This document shows positions 14,901-23,163 of a DNA stretch of 37,590 bases, one piece after another. The number at the start of each line of letters is the position of its first letter. Positions within the stretch are counted from its first letter, which is position 1. The stretch is from a virus: positions 1-37,590 of the IMG/VR virus record IMGVR_UViG_3300042995_000006; one strand, 5' to 3'. The translations under genes were made by a program, and so were the position numbers. The notes beneath the pieces are model-generated. The model worked only from the letters and a program-made list of their open reading frames with translations, searched no databases and was not told the origin of the DNA.

Positions 14901-17106
14901 GAGTATTCCATCCGGTGCTTGTCAGCTGCGCCACGGCGGCATTGATGATCGAGGCATCGACGCCATAGGTCACATCGAGCGGCGGGATGAGCCCCACGGT
15001 GGCCAGGAACTCCACCGGCGGCCGGATGGTCGGTCGCGCCGGAACGGCGCCGCCACCCACCACCGAGAACGCGCGCCGGACAAGGCGCTGGTAGCGCCAG
15101 AGCGCGAAGCTCCCGGAGCTATACTTTTGCGCGCCGTCGAGGGTGATGGTGACGCCGGCAACGGTGGTTGGCTGTGACGTACCTGCGTTCATGGCGAGGA
15201 TGTTGCCCACCGCCGCATCCGCCTCCATGGCCCCATCTTTGTATCCGATGAGGTCGGCGAACAGGAGGCCGCCGGTGCTCCCGCCCATTTCCACCGCGTT
15301 GATGGAGGCTTGCACGCGCGCATGCGTGACAAGTGGCCCGTTGCGGAGGCGCTCGGTGGGGATGCTGGTTTTCAGGTTGAAGGCTTGCGCGCCTACATTG
15401 ATGGCCGCGGTCCGCGAGGTCATGAAGGTGGCGAGCGAGAGGTTGGCGCCTGGTGCCGGGTGCGGCGCGTTCCTTACCATCTTGAACGGGATGCGCGTGC
15501 CGATCGGCACCGCAGGGGACTCGAACGCGAACAACGCCACCTTCACGCTGTTATCTTCCCCGGTGTCATCGTAGCGGGTCAGCACGTCCATTTGCGTGAT
15601 GAGCGGGGAGTCGTTGGACATGAGCCTCATCGTGGCCGTGTCGCCCGATGGCAGCATGCCCTTTTTGAACAGGAGCCCGAAGGTGCCCACCGTCCCGGCC
15701 GGGATGGCTGTCTCCTCGCCGACGATTTCGGACACGAAGAAAATATCCGTGGGCCCAGCCGGAGCCTCCACAATGATGTTGAGCGTAGCCGAAACCGGGT
15801 CGCCACTCGGCCCGATGGAGTTGGTCGCCACGACGCCAAATTGCAGCGCCGTGGCCGTCTCCATGTCCACCACGCCCTTGAGCGTCAGCTGGCCGGCGGA
15901 GGAGACGTTGAGATATGCCGCGCCGGGCCCGGACAGAGTCCAGGAGGTTGGCGCATTGCTGGCCATGAGCATGCCGATTGGCGCGCCAGGCGCGGCGGCC
16001 TCGTTGACGAAGAACGATTGCCCGACCTGCACCACCGGAAGCTCGAGCACATCCTGGACAGTGAAGGCGATCGCGGCGCTGTGCTTCCCCAGCGTGTTTT
16101 CGGCCTCGACCACCAGCGCATAGGTCGCGAGCGTCTCGAAGTCGAGCGACTTCGCCGTCCGCAAGGTGCCCGCGCTGTCGATCGAGACAGCATCACCCGT
16201 GTTGCCGGACAGGATGCGGAACGCGGACGGAAAGCCGCCGATGGTCTGGACCGTGCCGATGACGGTTCCAGCCGGTAGGTTCTCCGCCAGGCTGAACGAA
16301 GCCGGCACCACCTGTGGCGCGGTGAGGGTGGCGAGGTCGCCGGTCGCATAATACTGGCCATCCGCGGCGCGGCGCAGCTGGATGCTGGAGTAAAGGCCGG
16401 ACGTGGCCAGCAGCTTGCCGGGCGAGACGCGGATATTGAACGCGCCGATCGTCTCAGGCCGCACCCGCCCCTGTCCACCTTGGACGATCTCGATCTCGCC
16501 GGCCGGGAGGCCGTCCGGGACACCCACGACGATCTCCTCCGGGGCGGCGCCAACCAGGCCGCCATTGGCGACGTCGGCCGCGCTCAGCGTCGTGCTCGCG
16601 GTGACCACGCGCATCGGCTGGGCGACCGGTATTGATCCGCCACCTCCGCCGGTGCCGCCGTTGGCTAGCGCATCCTCCGCCTTGTCGAGCGCCAGCTCGG
16701 CCACCTCACGCGCAGAAGCGGCTACGGCTGCGGCGGCGTTGGCCGCGCCAGCCGCGGCGCCCGCCTGCGCGACGGCGGACTCCGCCTTGGTATTCGCGGC
16801 ATCCGCCTTGGTGTTGGCGGCCCCGGCCGCGGAGCTCGCGCCGGCAGCGGCGGCGGACGCGGTCGAGGCCAAGCCGGCGGCGGTGTCCGCGGCCCCCTGT
16901 GCAGCGGCGGCGGCAGCGGCAGCTGCGACCGCCTTGCTTTCTGCGGTCGAGGCGGCGGTGGTGGCCGTCCCCGCCTTGGCATCCGCAGCCTCGACGGCCG
17001 GATAGACCTCGTCGAAGTTCTCGTTGACCTTCTGGAACGCCACGCGGGTCTTGTCGCCGTTCTTCGCATTCGGCCCGGTGCCGAGGTTGATGGTCTTCTT
17101 GGCCAT
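11998..17106 (-). CDS. Giant 1702-aa tail fibre/adhesin with cadherin-like repeats
   Basis: Layout: residues 1-40 are a phage-fibre start (INLGTGPNAKNGDKTRVAFQ, then KVNENFDEVY); 40-150 are an Ala-rich helical shaft; 265-350 and 355-450 are cadherin-like Ig modules (FSLAENLPAGTVIGTVQ). Residues 455-700 are a beta domain; 700-1125 are an unidentified aromatic, mainly helical domain (WHNWIMSNANPSEQTGNWIN; QAEAGETHGYVQDVVYGYP). Three more Ig modules lie at about 1138-1235, 1235-1330 and 1330-1420 (VPGQ...VGTVVG). The C-terminus from 1425 resembles arabinofuranosidase/LamG-like domains of tail fibres (AAYSLQRIGNYTGPVV, IWYDQGPLGQNMI). The central domain could be a glycan lyase or hydrolase, but no catalytic residue is assigned. 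Likely a host-surface binding or depolymerising fibre. The ATG at 17106 matches the fibre N-terminus. Confidence 0.8.
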   Translation of the reverse strand: MAKKTINLGTGPNAKNGDKTRVAFQKVNENFDEVYPAVEAADAKAGTATTAASTAESKAVAAAAAAAAAQGAADTAAGLASTASAAAAGASSAAGAANTKADAANTKAESAVAQAGAAAGAANAAAAVAASAREVAELALDKAEDALANGGTGGGGGSIPVAQPMRVVTASTTLSAADVANGGLVGAAPEEIVVGVPDGLPAGEIEIVQGGQGRVRPETIGAFNIRVSPGKLLATSGLYSSIQLRRAADGQYYATGDLATLTAPQVVPASFSLAENLPAGTVIGTVQTIGGFPSAFRILSGNTGDAVSIDSAGTLRTAKSLDFETLATYALVVEAENTLGKHSAAIAFTVQDVLELPVVQVGQSFFVNEAAAPGAPIGMLMASNAPTSWTLSGPGAAYLNVSSAGQLTLKGVVDMETATALQFGVVATNSIGPSGDPVSATLNIIVEAPAGPTDIFFVSEIVGEETAIPAGTVGTFGLLFKKGMLPSGDTATMRLMSNDSPLITQMDVLTRYDDTGEDNSVKVALFAFESPAVPIGTRIPFKMVRNAPHPAPGANLSLATFMTSRTAAINVGAQAFNLKTSIPTERLRNGPLVTHARVQASINAVEMGGSTGGLLFADLIGYKDGAMEADAAVGNILAMNAGTSQPTTVAGVTITLDGAQKYSSGSFALWRYQRLVRRAFSVVGGGAVPARPTIRPPVEFLATVGLIPPLDVTYGVDASIINAAVAQLTSTGWNTPMNQRGISKTLGAQGGNADIGPVPRSVAAWLMTGDYRMTRHVHDTGEAANGIPWHNWIMSNANPSEQTGNWINRTEQGDMWIDYRDPGLGTGGKYGPNHDNASGWTLSEKSSHIPDYVGVVGILTARMSLIDSLAASATWGIMQQLNERSARGKTTVTRYTDGEGVNVIRSNQLRGGAWLMRQIYLAGISLPRNRMPATETYLPDVVRGNLNWLLGRRAPWQAEAGETHGYVQDVVYGYPDTLSMWQQDYFNTTMNRLMANGDTATAEYQAWALNFNAGRFIQDGANFWPSNGIRNIWTYRNSGSVRFTTWRQIQDDMGGSSHGAEPSTFSTIDGDYGLWALAAMAHMRSLFPQDARMARAWGWLINQTTIPFATATGLRNSTSLPLNVMPIGQTRASVPPVVVPGQNYPLNKELPVGTVVGVVQTTGGGATAFRFRGASVGENRFRVEQRSGCIVINQSLVGSGATSFALDIEVESRFSPVKGGAMVTLGAVAVSPEIVPGQVFTASESLAVGQSIGDIQTTGATVVGFEILSGNTGGAWNLMTPPGKVTLATGPLDDGVIAAYTLSVRPLGLSNNGTPQNITINVVPFVAAPVITPGQSFTVPNAATVGTVVGQLAITGGTPATVTITAGNTGGTFAVSNAGQITVAVVPNGNTTPNYSLTFAAQNGGGTSTVAAAVSVTMPQVGAPALILNAMPSTDIRAAYSLQRIGNYTGPVVQGEKASNAATMDFGTTADGNLDWQAVEAFAAGGRVNMGIWYDQGPLGQNMIRFNDPQRARLTDDAGKVMLLPGSTIPRHAVRFPGDGHGMQRFGFETGGLTSFGGLAAMTVSQTIDDGRIWSLATFNSQEDFNLSNGQAFITETDTTLRNMRGFDVTSPGVGYTVGQATAAGAIYEAGTRKIRKDLVETTYGTFTAAVPGTSILRLGIRLMNNSSLSGRWFASTMLFFSISNVTDRNAAAQWMKDTYGF

Positions 17107-17119
17107 GATCGGACTCCGG

Positions 17120-18655
17120 TTACGCCGCGGATGCGAAGGAGAGGGTTTCGGTGGTGACGTCGATGTCGAGGGAGGCGCCCTCGATGGCTGCAATGCGCGC
17201 TTCCAGCGCGGCGATGGCGGCCATCGCCGCCGACAGCTGCCCGCCTAGGGATGCCGCGGCCTGGGCCGCTGCTGTGGCGCTCGCGGCGGCCGCCGTCGCA
17301 GATGCTGCGGCTGCGGCCGCGGTCGTCGCTGCAGCTGCCGAGGCGCGCCCTACTGCCGCGGCCGCCTGCTGGGCGTCGGTAGCGGATCCAGCCGCGGTCG
17401 ATGCTGAGCTGGCAGCGGCGCCGGCGCTGCCGCTGGCGGAGGTGGCCGAGGTGCCGGCGGCGGTCGCCGCCTGACCGGCGGTCGTTGCATGGCCTGCTGC
17501 TGTGCTGGCGTGGCCCTGAGCGGTGGCGGCGGAGGCGCCGGCGGCACCTGCTGCCGAGGAGGCTGCGGAGGCGCTTCCTGTGGCGCTCGCAGCGGCCGCC
17601 TGCGCGTCCGCCACGCCGGTGCCAACTGCCGCGGCGGCGGCCTCAGCAGCGGTGCGTGCCACCTGAGCGCCGGTGGCGGCGGAGCTTGCGGTGGTGGCTG
17701 ACGCTGCAACAGCAGCCTGAGCGGCCTCCGCTGCCTGTCGCGCGGTGCCCGCTGCTGCAGAAGCCGTCTCGGCGGACTGTACGGACGCGGCGACCAGCAC
17801 GGCCGCATCGGCTACCGCCTGGACGTCTACAGAGACGGATTGCACTGAGGCAGCCGCGGCCGCGGCATGTCCCTGGGCCGCGTCGCGGGCGGCCTGCGCT
17901 GCGGCTACGGCACCGGTGGACGTAGTGGCCGCTCCGGTAGCTGCCGAGGCGCTGCCAGCCGCTGCGGTGGCACTCGCGGCCGCGGCGTCGCGGGACAACA
18001 TGGCCTCATCGGCAGCCTCGCCAGCGGCCAGCGCATTGCCCTCGGCCTGGCCGGCGGCAGTAACGGCCTGGGACCGGGCGGTCTCGACTGCGGTCTGAAC
18101 ATCAGCCGCCGCGCCGGCTGCGGTCTCCGCCTGGTCCGCCGCGGCGGCGGCCTCGGCCGCGCGCGCAGCCGCTGTGCTTGCGGATGCGGCCGCCGCGGTC
18201 GCCGCGCTGCCCGCCGTGGCGGCGGAGCCACTGGCTGCTGTGGCACTAGCGGCGGCAGCGGTGGCGCCAGCTGCAGCCGCCTCCCCGCTTCCGATACCGG
18301 CCGCGGCGGAGGAGGCCGCAGCGTTGGCGCTCAGTACAGCGGCGTCCGCACTGGAGTCCGCAAGGGCAGCGGCTTCCTCAGCAGCGGTGCGTGCCGCGAT
18401 GACAGTCGTGACGCCGGCTGCTGCGGTCGCCGCAGAGGTGGCGGCTGCTGCGGCTGATGCGGCCGCGGCCGTCGCGCTCTCGCCTACCTCAGCCACCCGG
18501 CTCATCGCCTCGTCGACGGCGGCCAGCACCAGGATCTCGGTGGAGACCTGCTGCGGCTGGTTGTCAGCGGTGTGGCCGACGATCCGCAGCGCCAGCGGGG
18601 CTGGAGCAACCGGCAGCTCGGTGACGATCTGGACGTCGACGTTCGTCTCAGACAT
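17120..18655 (-). CDS. Ala-rich 511-aa tail fibre shaft protein
   Basis: After a beta-type head (residues 1-45, VDVQIVTELPVAPAPLALRI), about 400 residues are almost only Ala, Ser, Thr, Gly with regular Glu/Gln/Arg. They form a helical, heptad-like low-complexity shaft. The end is a short coil and cap (AMAAIAALEARIAAIEGASL, then DIDVTTETLSFASAA). This is the design of trimeric side-tail-fibre shafts with no receptor domain of their own. It precedes the 1702-aa fibre by 13 nt and overlaps the previous gene by 8 nt. The long antisense frames over it are GC-bias artefacts. Confidence 0.75.
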   Translation of the reverse strand: MSETNVDVQIVTELPVAPAPLALRIVGHTADNQPQQVSTEILVLAAVDEAMSRVAEVGESATAAAASAAAAATSAATAAAGVTTVIAARTAAEEAAALADSSADAAVLSANAAASSAAAGIGSGEAAAAGATAAAASATAASGSAATAGSAATAAAASASTAAARAAEAAAAADQAETAAGAAADVQTAVETARSQAVTAAGQAEGNALAAGEAADEAMLSRDAAAASATAAAGSASAATGAATTSTGAVAAAQAARDAAQGHAAAAAASVQSVSVDVQAVADAAVLVAASVQSAETASAAAGTARQAAEAAQAAVAASATTASSAATGAQVARTAAEAAAAAVGTGVADAQAAAASATGSASAASSAAGAAGASAATAQGHASTAAGHATTAGQAATAAGTSATSASGSAGAAASSASTAAGSATDAQQAAAAVGRASAAAATTAAAAAASATAAAASATAAAQAAASLGGQLSAAMAAIAALEARIAAIEGASLDIDVTTETLSFASAA

Positions 18656-19073
18656 TGATCGGTCCTCCGGTCATGACACGCCCGTTGCCCAGCACCAGCA
18701 GGTCGCCGTTGGGCATCACCATCCGGCGCTGCGGCGGGCGCGGCCGGAGATCTCGCGGGACCAGGTCCAGCGTCCGGGTCGCGATCTCGACTTGGGGCGA
18801 GATGATCTCGGCGAAGGCCTGGGTCAGGCCGACATCGTCGAGTGCCAGCGATATCGAGGCGATGCCCCGCGCGTCTGTGCGGCGGTTGCGCACGGTGACG
18901 CGTCGCCCGCTGGTCAGCACGTAGCCGAGGTGCAGGATGGCACCCTGGATCGGCCGTTCCTGCTGATCCAGCACCGTCGCCTCCACGGCGACGGCGGACC
19001 CACGGAGGGCGCTTGGGCGCAGGTTACTGCTGCTGGCCACGCGCAGCGCGACCCTCACATCGGTGACGGGCAT
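18648..19073 (-). CDS. Hypothetical tail-region protein with an Ig-like fold
   Basis: This 141-aa protein looks like a single beta-sandwich (VAVEATVLDQQERPIQGAIL, then YVLTSGRRVTVRNRRTDARG), similar to Big/Ig-like accessory domains on phage tails. A Pro/Arg-rich linker and a C-terminal MPNGDLLVLGNGRVMTGG follow. No family is named with confidence. Its stop overlaps the start of the Ala-rich fibre by 8 nt. It is likely a structural tail decoration. Confidence 0.6.
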   Translation of the reverse strand: MPVTDVRVALRVASSSNLRPSALRGSAVAVEATVLDQQERPIQGAILHLGYVLTSGRRVTVRNRRTDARGIASISLALDDVGLTQAFAEIISPQVEIATRTLDLVPRDLRPRPPQRRMVMPNGDLLVLGNGRVMTGGPINV

Positions 19074-19117
19074 GGTGGCTCCAGGTTGTCAGGATGCGCG
19101 CTGGGCGCGCGGGTAGC

Positions 19118-19672
19118 TCAGACCGCTTCGGCGGGAGAGCCATCGGCCAGCATGGCGGCCTGCTGCTCGTCGGTGATCAGGCCAAGATCACGCAGAGCGG
19201 CCACTCCGGCGATTGTCTCGCCTAGATCTAGGTCCACGAAGCCGGCGCTCGAGAGGTCATCGAGAAACACCTGCACCGCCGCGCTGCCAGCCTCCATGTG
19301 GCGGGAGGCCGCGAGGGTGATGGCCTCGCGCGTGCCGGCGTCCAGCCTGCGGCGGAAGGCCAGCGGAGAGATGCGCCGGATGCGCGGCGGCGCCTCCACT
19401 TCGGCAGGCGGCGGGCGGCGGAAAACGCGGCGCTTCACCTTCGCCGCTTTGGCCGCTGCCTTGCCCTTGGCCTGCGGAGCCGCCCCGTCATCCACCTCCT
19501 CCTCGAGCACCAGCCACCCGGCCTGCACCTCCACCTCGGCCTGCACTTCCTCGAATGTGGCCGCGAGCTCCGGCGTGAGGAGCTCGGCTAGCGGCTTGCC
19601 GATGTGCATGGCCGGCGGATTGAAAATGCTCCGCACCACGCCGGCCTCAATCTGGATGAACTTGGTGGCCAT
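19118..19672 (-). CDS. Hypothetical tail-region protein
   Basis: This 184-aa protein begins MATKFIQIEAGVVRSIFNPP and has an acidic/Ala-Lys linker (EEEVDDGAAPQAKGKAAAKA). A C-terminal helical domain (ISPLAFRRRLDAGTREAITL, then GFVDLDLGETIAGVAALRDL) recalls proteins encoded beside phage tail fibres. A fibre-assembly or chaperone role is only an inference. It lies 11 nt after the Gly-rich tail protein. Confidence 0.6.
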   Translation of the reverse strand: MATKFIQIEAGVVRSIFNPPAMHIGKPLAELLTPELAATFEEVQAEVEVQAGWLVLEEEVDDGAAPQAKGKAAAKAAKVKRRVFRRPPPAEVEAPPRIRRISPLAFRRRLDAGTREAITLAASRHMEAGSAAVQVFLDDLSSAGFVDLDLGETIAGVAALRDLGLITDEQQAAMLADGSPAEAV

Positions 19673-19683
19673 CGTGGATTTCC

Positions 19684-20520
19684 TTACGTGAACAGCGCGA
19701 TAACAAGGCCGTCTCCGCCCTTGCCGCCCGGGAAGCCTGCCGAGCCGCCGCCGCCGCCCTGGCCGAGCCGATAGCCGGTCTGTCCTGCGCCGTTGATGCC
19801 GAAGGTCCCGTATCCGGCGCCGAAGCTAAGGCCGCCCACGCCGCCGGTGAATGTGCCGGAGCTCAAGGGGATCCCGTTCCCGCCGCTGGCCCCGCCGAGG
19901 ATGAGGGACCCGCCGGAGCCACCGGTGCCTCCGGAGCCGCGGCTTGTCACCTGGATCCCGTTGAGCGCCGCAAAGCCGCCGCCGCCGCCGGCCACCGACA
20001 AGAGGCCGCCGATGCCGGTCCAGCCCCCGTTTTCACCGTTGAATGGTGCGCCGCCGGCCTGTCCGCCAGCACCGCCCACGCCGACCACTACGGGGATCGT
20101 CTGCCCGGACAAGCCGGACAGCACGCCCATCCGGAATTCTCCGCCGCCGCCACCGGACGCGGCAGAGTTCGCGCCACCGGATCCGCCACCGCCGCCACCG
20201 GCGCCCCAAGCCAGGATGATCGCACGATCCTTGCCGACCGGGCACACGAGGTTGCCGGAGGCCTCGAAGGCCTGCATCTCCGACATGAACAGGTTGCCTA
20301 GGGCGAGGAACAGCTGGTTGAACGCCGACTTGCTAGGGGGGATGCCGCCAGCCACGACGACCGCCTCAAGCTCGGCCTGCAGCATGTTCAGGAACCAGGC
20401 CGGAACCGGCGTCGCCTTTTGTCCAGCTCCGGGACTGCCCTCGCTGAACCAGCCCGGCGTGCCTGGAGGAGGGATCGCAGGCAGGGCGGAGACAGCGTCC
20501 GGAACATCAATGCGGCGCAT
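19684..20520 (-). CDS. Glycine-rich tail tip/adhesin protein
   Basis: Of these 278 aa, residues 1-95 form a helical attachment part (VPAWFLNMLQAELEAVVVAG, then KSAFNQLFLALGNLFMSEM). From about 105 the protein is Gly-rich (AWGAGGGGGGSGGAN; GVGGAGGQAGG; GQGGGGGSAGFPGGKGGDG) and ends LVIALFT. Gly-rich motifs of this type pack as polyglycine helices in adhesins such as phage S16 gp38. A receptor-binding role is inference. It follows the gp48-like baseplate gene by 3 nt. Confidence 0.75.
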   Translation of the reverse strand: MRRIDVPDAVSALPAIPPPGTPGWFSEGSPGAGQKATPVPAWFLNMLQAELEAVVVAGGIPPSKSAFNQLFLALGNLFMSEMQAFEASGNLVCPVGKDRAIILAWGAGGGGGGSGGANSAASGGGGGEFRMGVLSGLSGQTIPVVVGVGGAGGQAGGAPFNGENGGWTGIGGLLSVAGGGGGFAALNGIQVTSRGSGGTGGSGGSLILGGASGGNGIPLSSGTFTGGVGGLSFGAGYGTFGINGAGQTGYRLGQGGGGGSAGFPGGKGGDGLVIALFT

Positions 20521-20523
20521 GCT

Positions 20524-21129
20524 TCAGTTGCTCCCGTAGGCGAATTGCAGAATCGTGTGCGCCGGCTTGATCGCGTTGAAGACGCATTCGAGGGACGTGT
20601 TGCCCCACACCGCCAGCGGCTCGCCGGCGAAGGACAGCCCGGCCCGAAAGTAGCGGACGGTCTCCGTCGGTGCCTCGACGCGCCAGGTCAGCGACCAGGC
20701 GTCGTCGTTCAGGAGGTCGCCGGCCCGGCTGCCCGCCACGAAGCGCTGGAACTCGCGGATAGTGACGTCGTATCCGAGTGCCGCGGCCACAGCCTGATAG
20801 TAGGCGCGAGACTGCCCACCGGTGGCGGCGATGCGCGCCAGCAGCGCGGCGCGGCGCTGCTGCACGGCGGCGGCCGGCGGCGTGCAGACGTCCGGCAGCC
20901 CGTAGGCCCGCTCCCAGTCCGAGAGCAGCGAGATGGCCCGGGCCGGATCGCTCTCCTCCAGGATGAGGTCCTGCGCCGCAGCGTGCGCGTCTGAGGCGTT
21001 GTCCGCCAGCGCCGCCGAGATCCGCATCAGGACCGACTCCGGATCACGCGGCCAGGCCGGGCCCACCGGCAGGAGATCTGCGAAGGCCTGCGCGAAGTCT
21101 TCCGGCTGGAGGTCCGGCGCCTGGCTCAT
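20524..21129 (-). CDS. Mu gp48-like (DUF2313) baseplate protein
   Basis: This 201-aa protein has the family start (FAQAFADLLPVGPAWPRDPE) and GYDVTIREFQRFVAG in the middle. The end, WRVEAPTETVRYFRAG...HTILQFAYGS, is typical of DUF2313 (Mu gp48/YmfQ). It joins the baseplate wedge or tail tip to the fibres. The 4-nt ATGA overlap with the baseplate J gene matches Mu gene order. Confidence 0.85.
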   Translation of the reverse strand: MSQAPDLQPEDFAQAFADLLPVGPAWPRDPESVLMRISAALADNASDAHAAAQDLILEESDPARAISLLSDWERAYGLPDVCTPPAAAVQQRRAALLARIAATGGQSRAYYQAVAAALGYDVTIREFQRFVAGSRAGDLLNDDAWSLTWRVEAPTETVRYFRAGLSFAGEPLAVWGNTSLECVFNAIKPAHTILQFAYGSN

Positions 21130-22181
21130 GGGAAGGTCACCGCGCCGGGGATGGCGATGGTGCCGGCGCCGAGCTGCACGTTGCTGGCGGGAATGCTCAT
21201 GGTGTGGAAGGCCTCGCCCGCCGCGCGAGAGGCGGCCTCCATCAGGCGCGATTTGCGGATGACGCCACCGGGCACTGCGTCAGCAATGATCTGGGCCTGG
21301 ACTTCGGCGGTGATCGCGGCCCGGACGGCCGCGGTGCTAGGCGAAAGCTCGGAGAAAGCGACGTTCAGTGCCTGCGGCGTCGGCGCGAAGACAACGCTGT
21401 TCGCGGTCACCGGCCTGCGCAGGTCGATCGCATCCTGCACCAGCGCCACGTCCAACGCCGTCGGGATGATGTTCTGCCGACCGTCCATGACGAAGGCCAC
21501 GTCTACGGTGCCGGCACCGCGGTTCAGCGGGTAGGCCCAGGCGCGGGAGACGCCCGGCACCTCGAGCGCCCAGGCGACGTAGTCATGCGCCGCGCCGCCC
21601 TGCGGCGGCTTGGACAGCCGGGCGGAGAGTCGGCCGCGGAGGGCGGTGTCAATTTCCTCCAGCCCGCCGCCGATCAAGCCGCCCGTGGCCACGGTCGCGA
21701 TGTTGAACAGGCCCGGGATCGCGGTGGTCATGTTCAGCTTGACCCCAGCCGGCAGGTTGCCGGCATCGCCGCCGGTGATGGCCTCTACGGGCACCAGCGC
21801 GGACCCGCCGGAAATCACCGCCCCCAGGATGGTCCGGTAGGTGACGCCGTTCGGCTGCGACATCTCCGTGCCGGCCTCGATGACGATGCCCGGCGATCCG
21901 GTGAAGGTGGCGTTGCCTCGCGCGACGGTGGCCGGCTTGCGCTGCAGCCCGTGCAGCCGCGCCCAGCGGTCCAGGAACTCGCCCTCGGCGGTGTCCGGGA
22001 TCACCTGCACCATGCCCCAGTCGATGTAGCCCAGCTGCTCGTGGGTGAGCCCGGCCATGCAGTCGGCGAGGATGCCCGCCAGGTTATGCTGCAGTGCCGG
22101 CTGAAGGCCCGGCAGGCGCGCTTCGATATGCGCGCGTGCGTTGCGCCGGAGCGTCTCGAGAGCGGGCCGCGCGAAGGGCAT
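21126..22181 (-). CDS. Baseplate J (Mu gp47-like) protein
   Basis: This 351-aa baseplate J family protein carries YIDWGMVQVIPDTAEGEFLD and FTGSPGIVIEAGTEMSQPNG, then GDAGNLPAGVKLNMTTAIPG and the EEIDTALRGRLSARLSKPPQ segment. The length is normal for the family. It builds the baseplate wedge of contractile tails. It overlaps gp46-like by 1 nt (TGATG) and gp48-like by 4 nt. Confidence 0.93.
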   Translation of the reverse strand: MPFARPALETLRRNARAHIEARLPGLQPALQHNLAGILADCMAGLTHEQLGYIDWGMVQVIPDTAEGEFLDRWARLHGLQRKPATVARGNATFTGSPGIVIEAGTEMSQPNGVTYRTILGAVISGGSALVPVEAITGGDAGNLPAGVKLNMTTAIPGLFNIATVATGGLIGGGLEEIDTALRGRLSARLSKPPQGGAAHDYVAWALEVPGVSRAWAYPLNRGAGTVDVAFVMDGRQNIIPTALDVALVQDAIDLRRPVTANSVVFAPTPQALNVAFSELSPSTAAVRAAITAEVQAQIIADAVPGGVIRKSRLMEAASRAAGEAFHTMSIPASNVQLGAGTIAIPGAVTFP

Positions 22182-22651
22182 CAGCCGGTCTCCCAGGCGA
22201 AGTCGAAGGTGGTCTGGGCCTCGCCGGTCGCGGCGTCGCGGCGAAACACCGCCACCGTCAGGCCGAGCTGGTCGTTGAGCTCGCCGTACCAGGCGGCCGA
22301 GATGTCGAGGCGCACCGCCACCCCATCCCGCAGCAGCCAGCGGAGTGCCTCCCGGCCGTAGCCCTCCGCCTGACGGAGCGTGGCCTGGGTCCGCGGCGCC
22401 CGGCGCAGCAGCCAGAGCCGCGAGCCCAGCGGCCCACGACGATCAGCGTCACCAATGGGCATGTCGCCCCACCAGCCGCGCCGGTCACCATCCCAAGGCT
22501 CGCCTGGCGAGTCCGTGGCCTCCGCCGTGCGGTCGGTCAGCAGGCTGATCGCCACCGCAGTACGAAGCCCGCCGTCGCCGGCGAGATCGGCACCGGACAG
22601 CATCAGGTCGCCGCGGCCCGCGGCCGCGTCCCAAGCTACCGCGAGATCCAT
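22181..22651 (-). CDS. Mu gp46-like baseplate protein
   Basis: This 156-aa GP46-family protein contains LLTDRTAEATDSPGEPWDGD and RRGWWGDMP, then LWLLRRAPRTQATLRQAEGY and the C-terminal strand GLTVAVFRRDAATGEAQTTF. In Mu the homologue is a baseplate wedge component (related to gp25/gpW of other phages). It sits between the gp45- and gp47-like genes. Confidence 0.85.
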   Translation of the reverse strand: MDLAVAWDAAAGRGDLMLSGADLAGDGGLRTAVAISLLTDRTAEATDSPGEPWDGDRRGWWGDMPIGDADRRGPLGSRLWLLRRAPRTQATLRQAEGYGREALRWLLRDGVAVRLDISAAWYGELNDQLGLTVAVFRRDAATGEAQTTFDFAWETG

Positions 22652-22662
22652 GGTGATCCTGC

Positions 22663-23163
22663 TCAGGCGATCGGGGTGGAGGTGACGCTGTCGGTCTCGT
22701 TGTGCCGGTGCGTCGCCAGCCCGACGCCGGCGCCGGTCACGTTGCCGGTTGCGACGATGGTCTCGGTGACGGTGAGTTTGCCCTCAATCGCCACGTTTCC
22801 CGTCACCTTCACGCCCGCGCCGGGTGCCATGATTCGCACCTCGAGCGCGGAGACGATCTCCACGCAATCGCTGCGCAGCACAACCTGCTGACCGCGCTTG
22901 TCGCGCAGCCCGACCTCGCCGGGCTGCAGGCCCGGGATGCGGAGGCCGGTCGCGTCGGCCATCAGGGCCACCAGGTGGTCTCGGTTGCCGCCCACCTCGA
23001 AGATCAGCACATCGGCGCCCTGCTCCGGCAGCGCGGAGGCGCCGTAGGGCATCAGCAGCTCCACCCGGGTGCGGGTATCGCCGTCCGCCAGCTCCACCTC
23101 GGCCAGCGCGCGGCCCCCGCGCGTGCGGGTCGACAGGATCCGACCCCGGGTCGGCTCGCTCAT
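22663..23163 (-). CDS. Mu gp45-like baseplate spike/assembly protein V
   Basis: This 166-aa protein starts MSEPTRGRILSTRTRGGRAL and carries an OB-fold (LMPYGASALPEQGADVLIFE, then GNRDHLVALM). A beta-helical tip (GVKVTGNVAIEGKLTVTETI, then VATHRHNETDSV) follows, as in spikes that pierce the outer membrane. A His-rich apex such as THRHNE often binds a metal in these spikes. The ATG at 23163 overlaps the gp44-like stop (ATGA). Confidence 0.88.
   Translation of the reverse strand: MSEPTRGRILSTRTRGGRALAEVELADGDTRTRVELLMPYGASALPEQGADVLIFEVGGNRDHLVALMADATGLRIPGLQPGEVGLRDKRGQQVVLRSDCVEIVSALEVRIMAPGAGVKVTGNVAIEGKLTVTETIVATGNVTGAGVGLATHRHNETDSVTSTPIA

Noticed and set aside
17120-18655. Repeat-rich Ala codons as a tandem repeat array or CRISPR
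   Set aside because: The repetition is at the codon level within one open frame, with no constant repeat-spacer period. It is a low-complexity fibre shaft.
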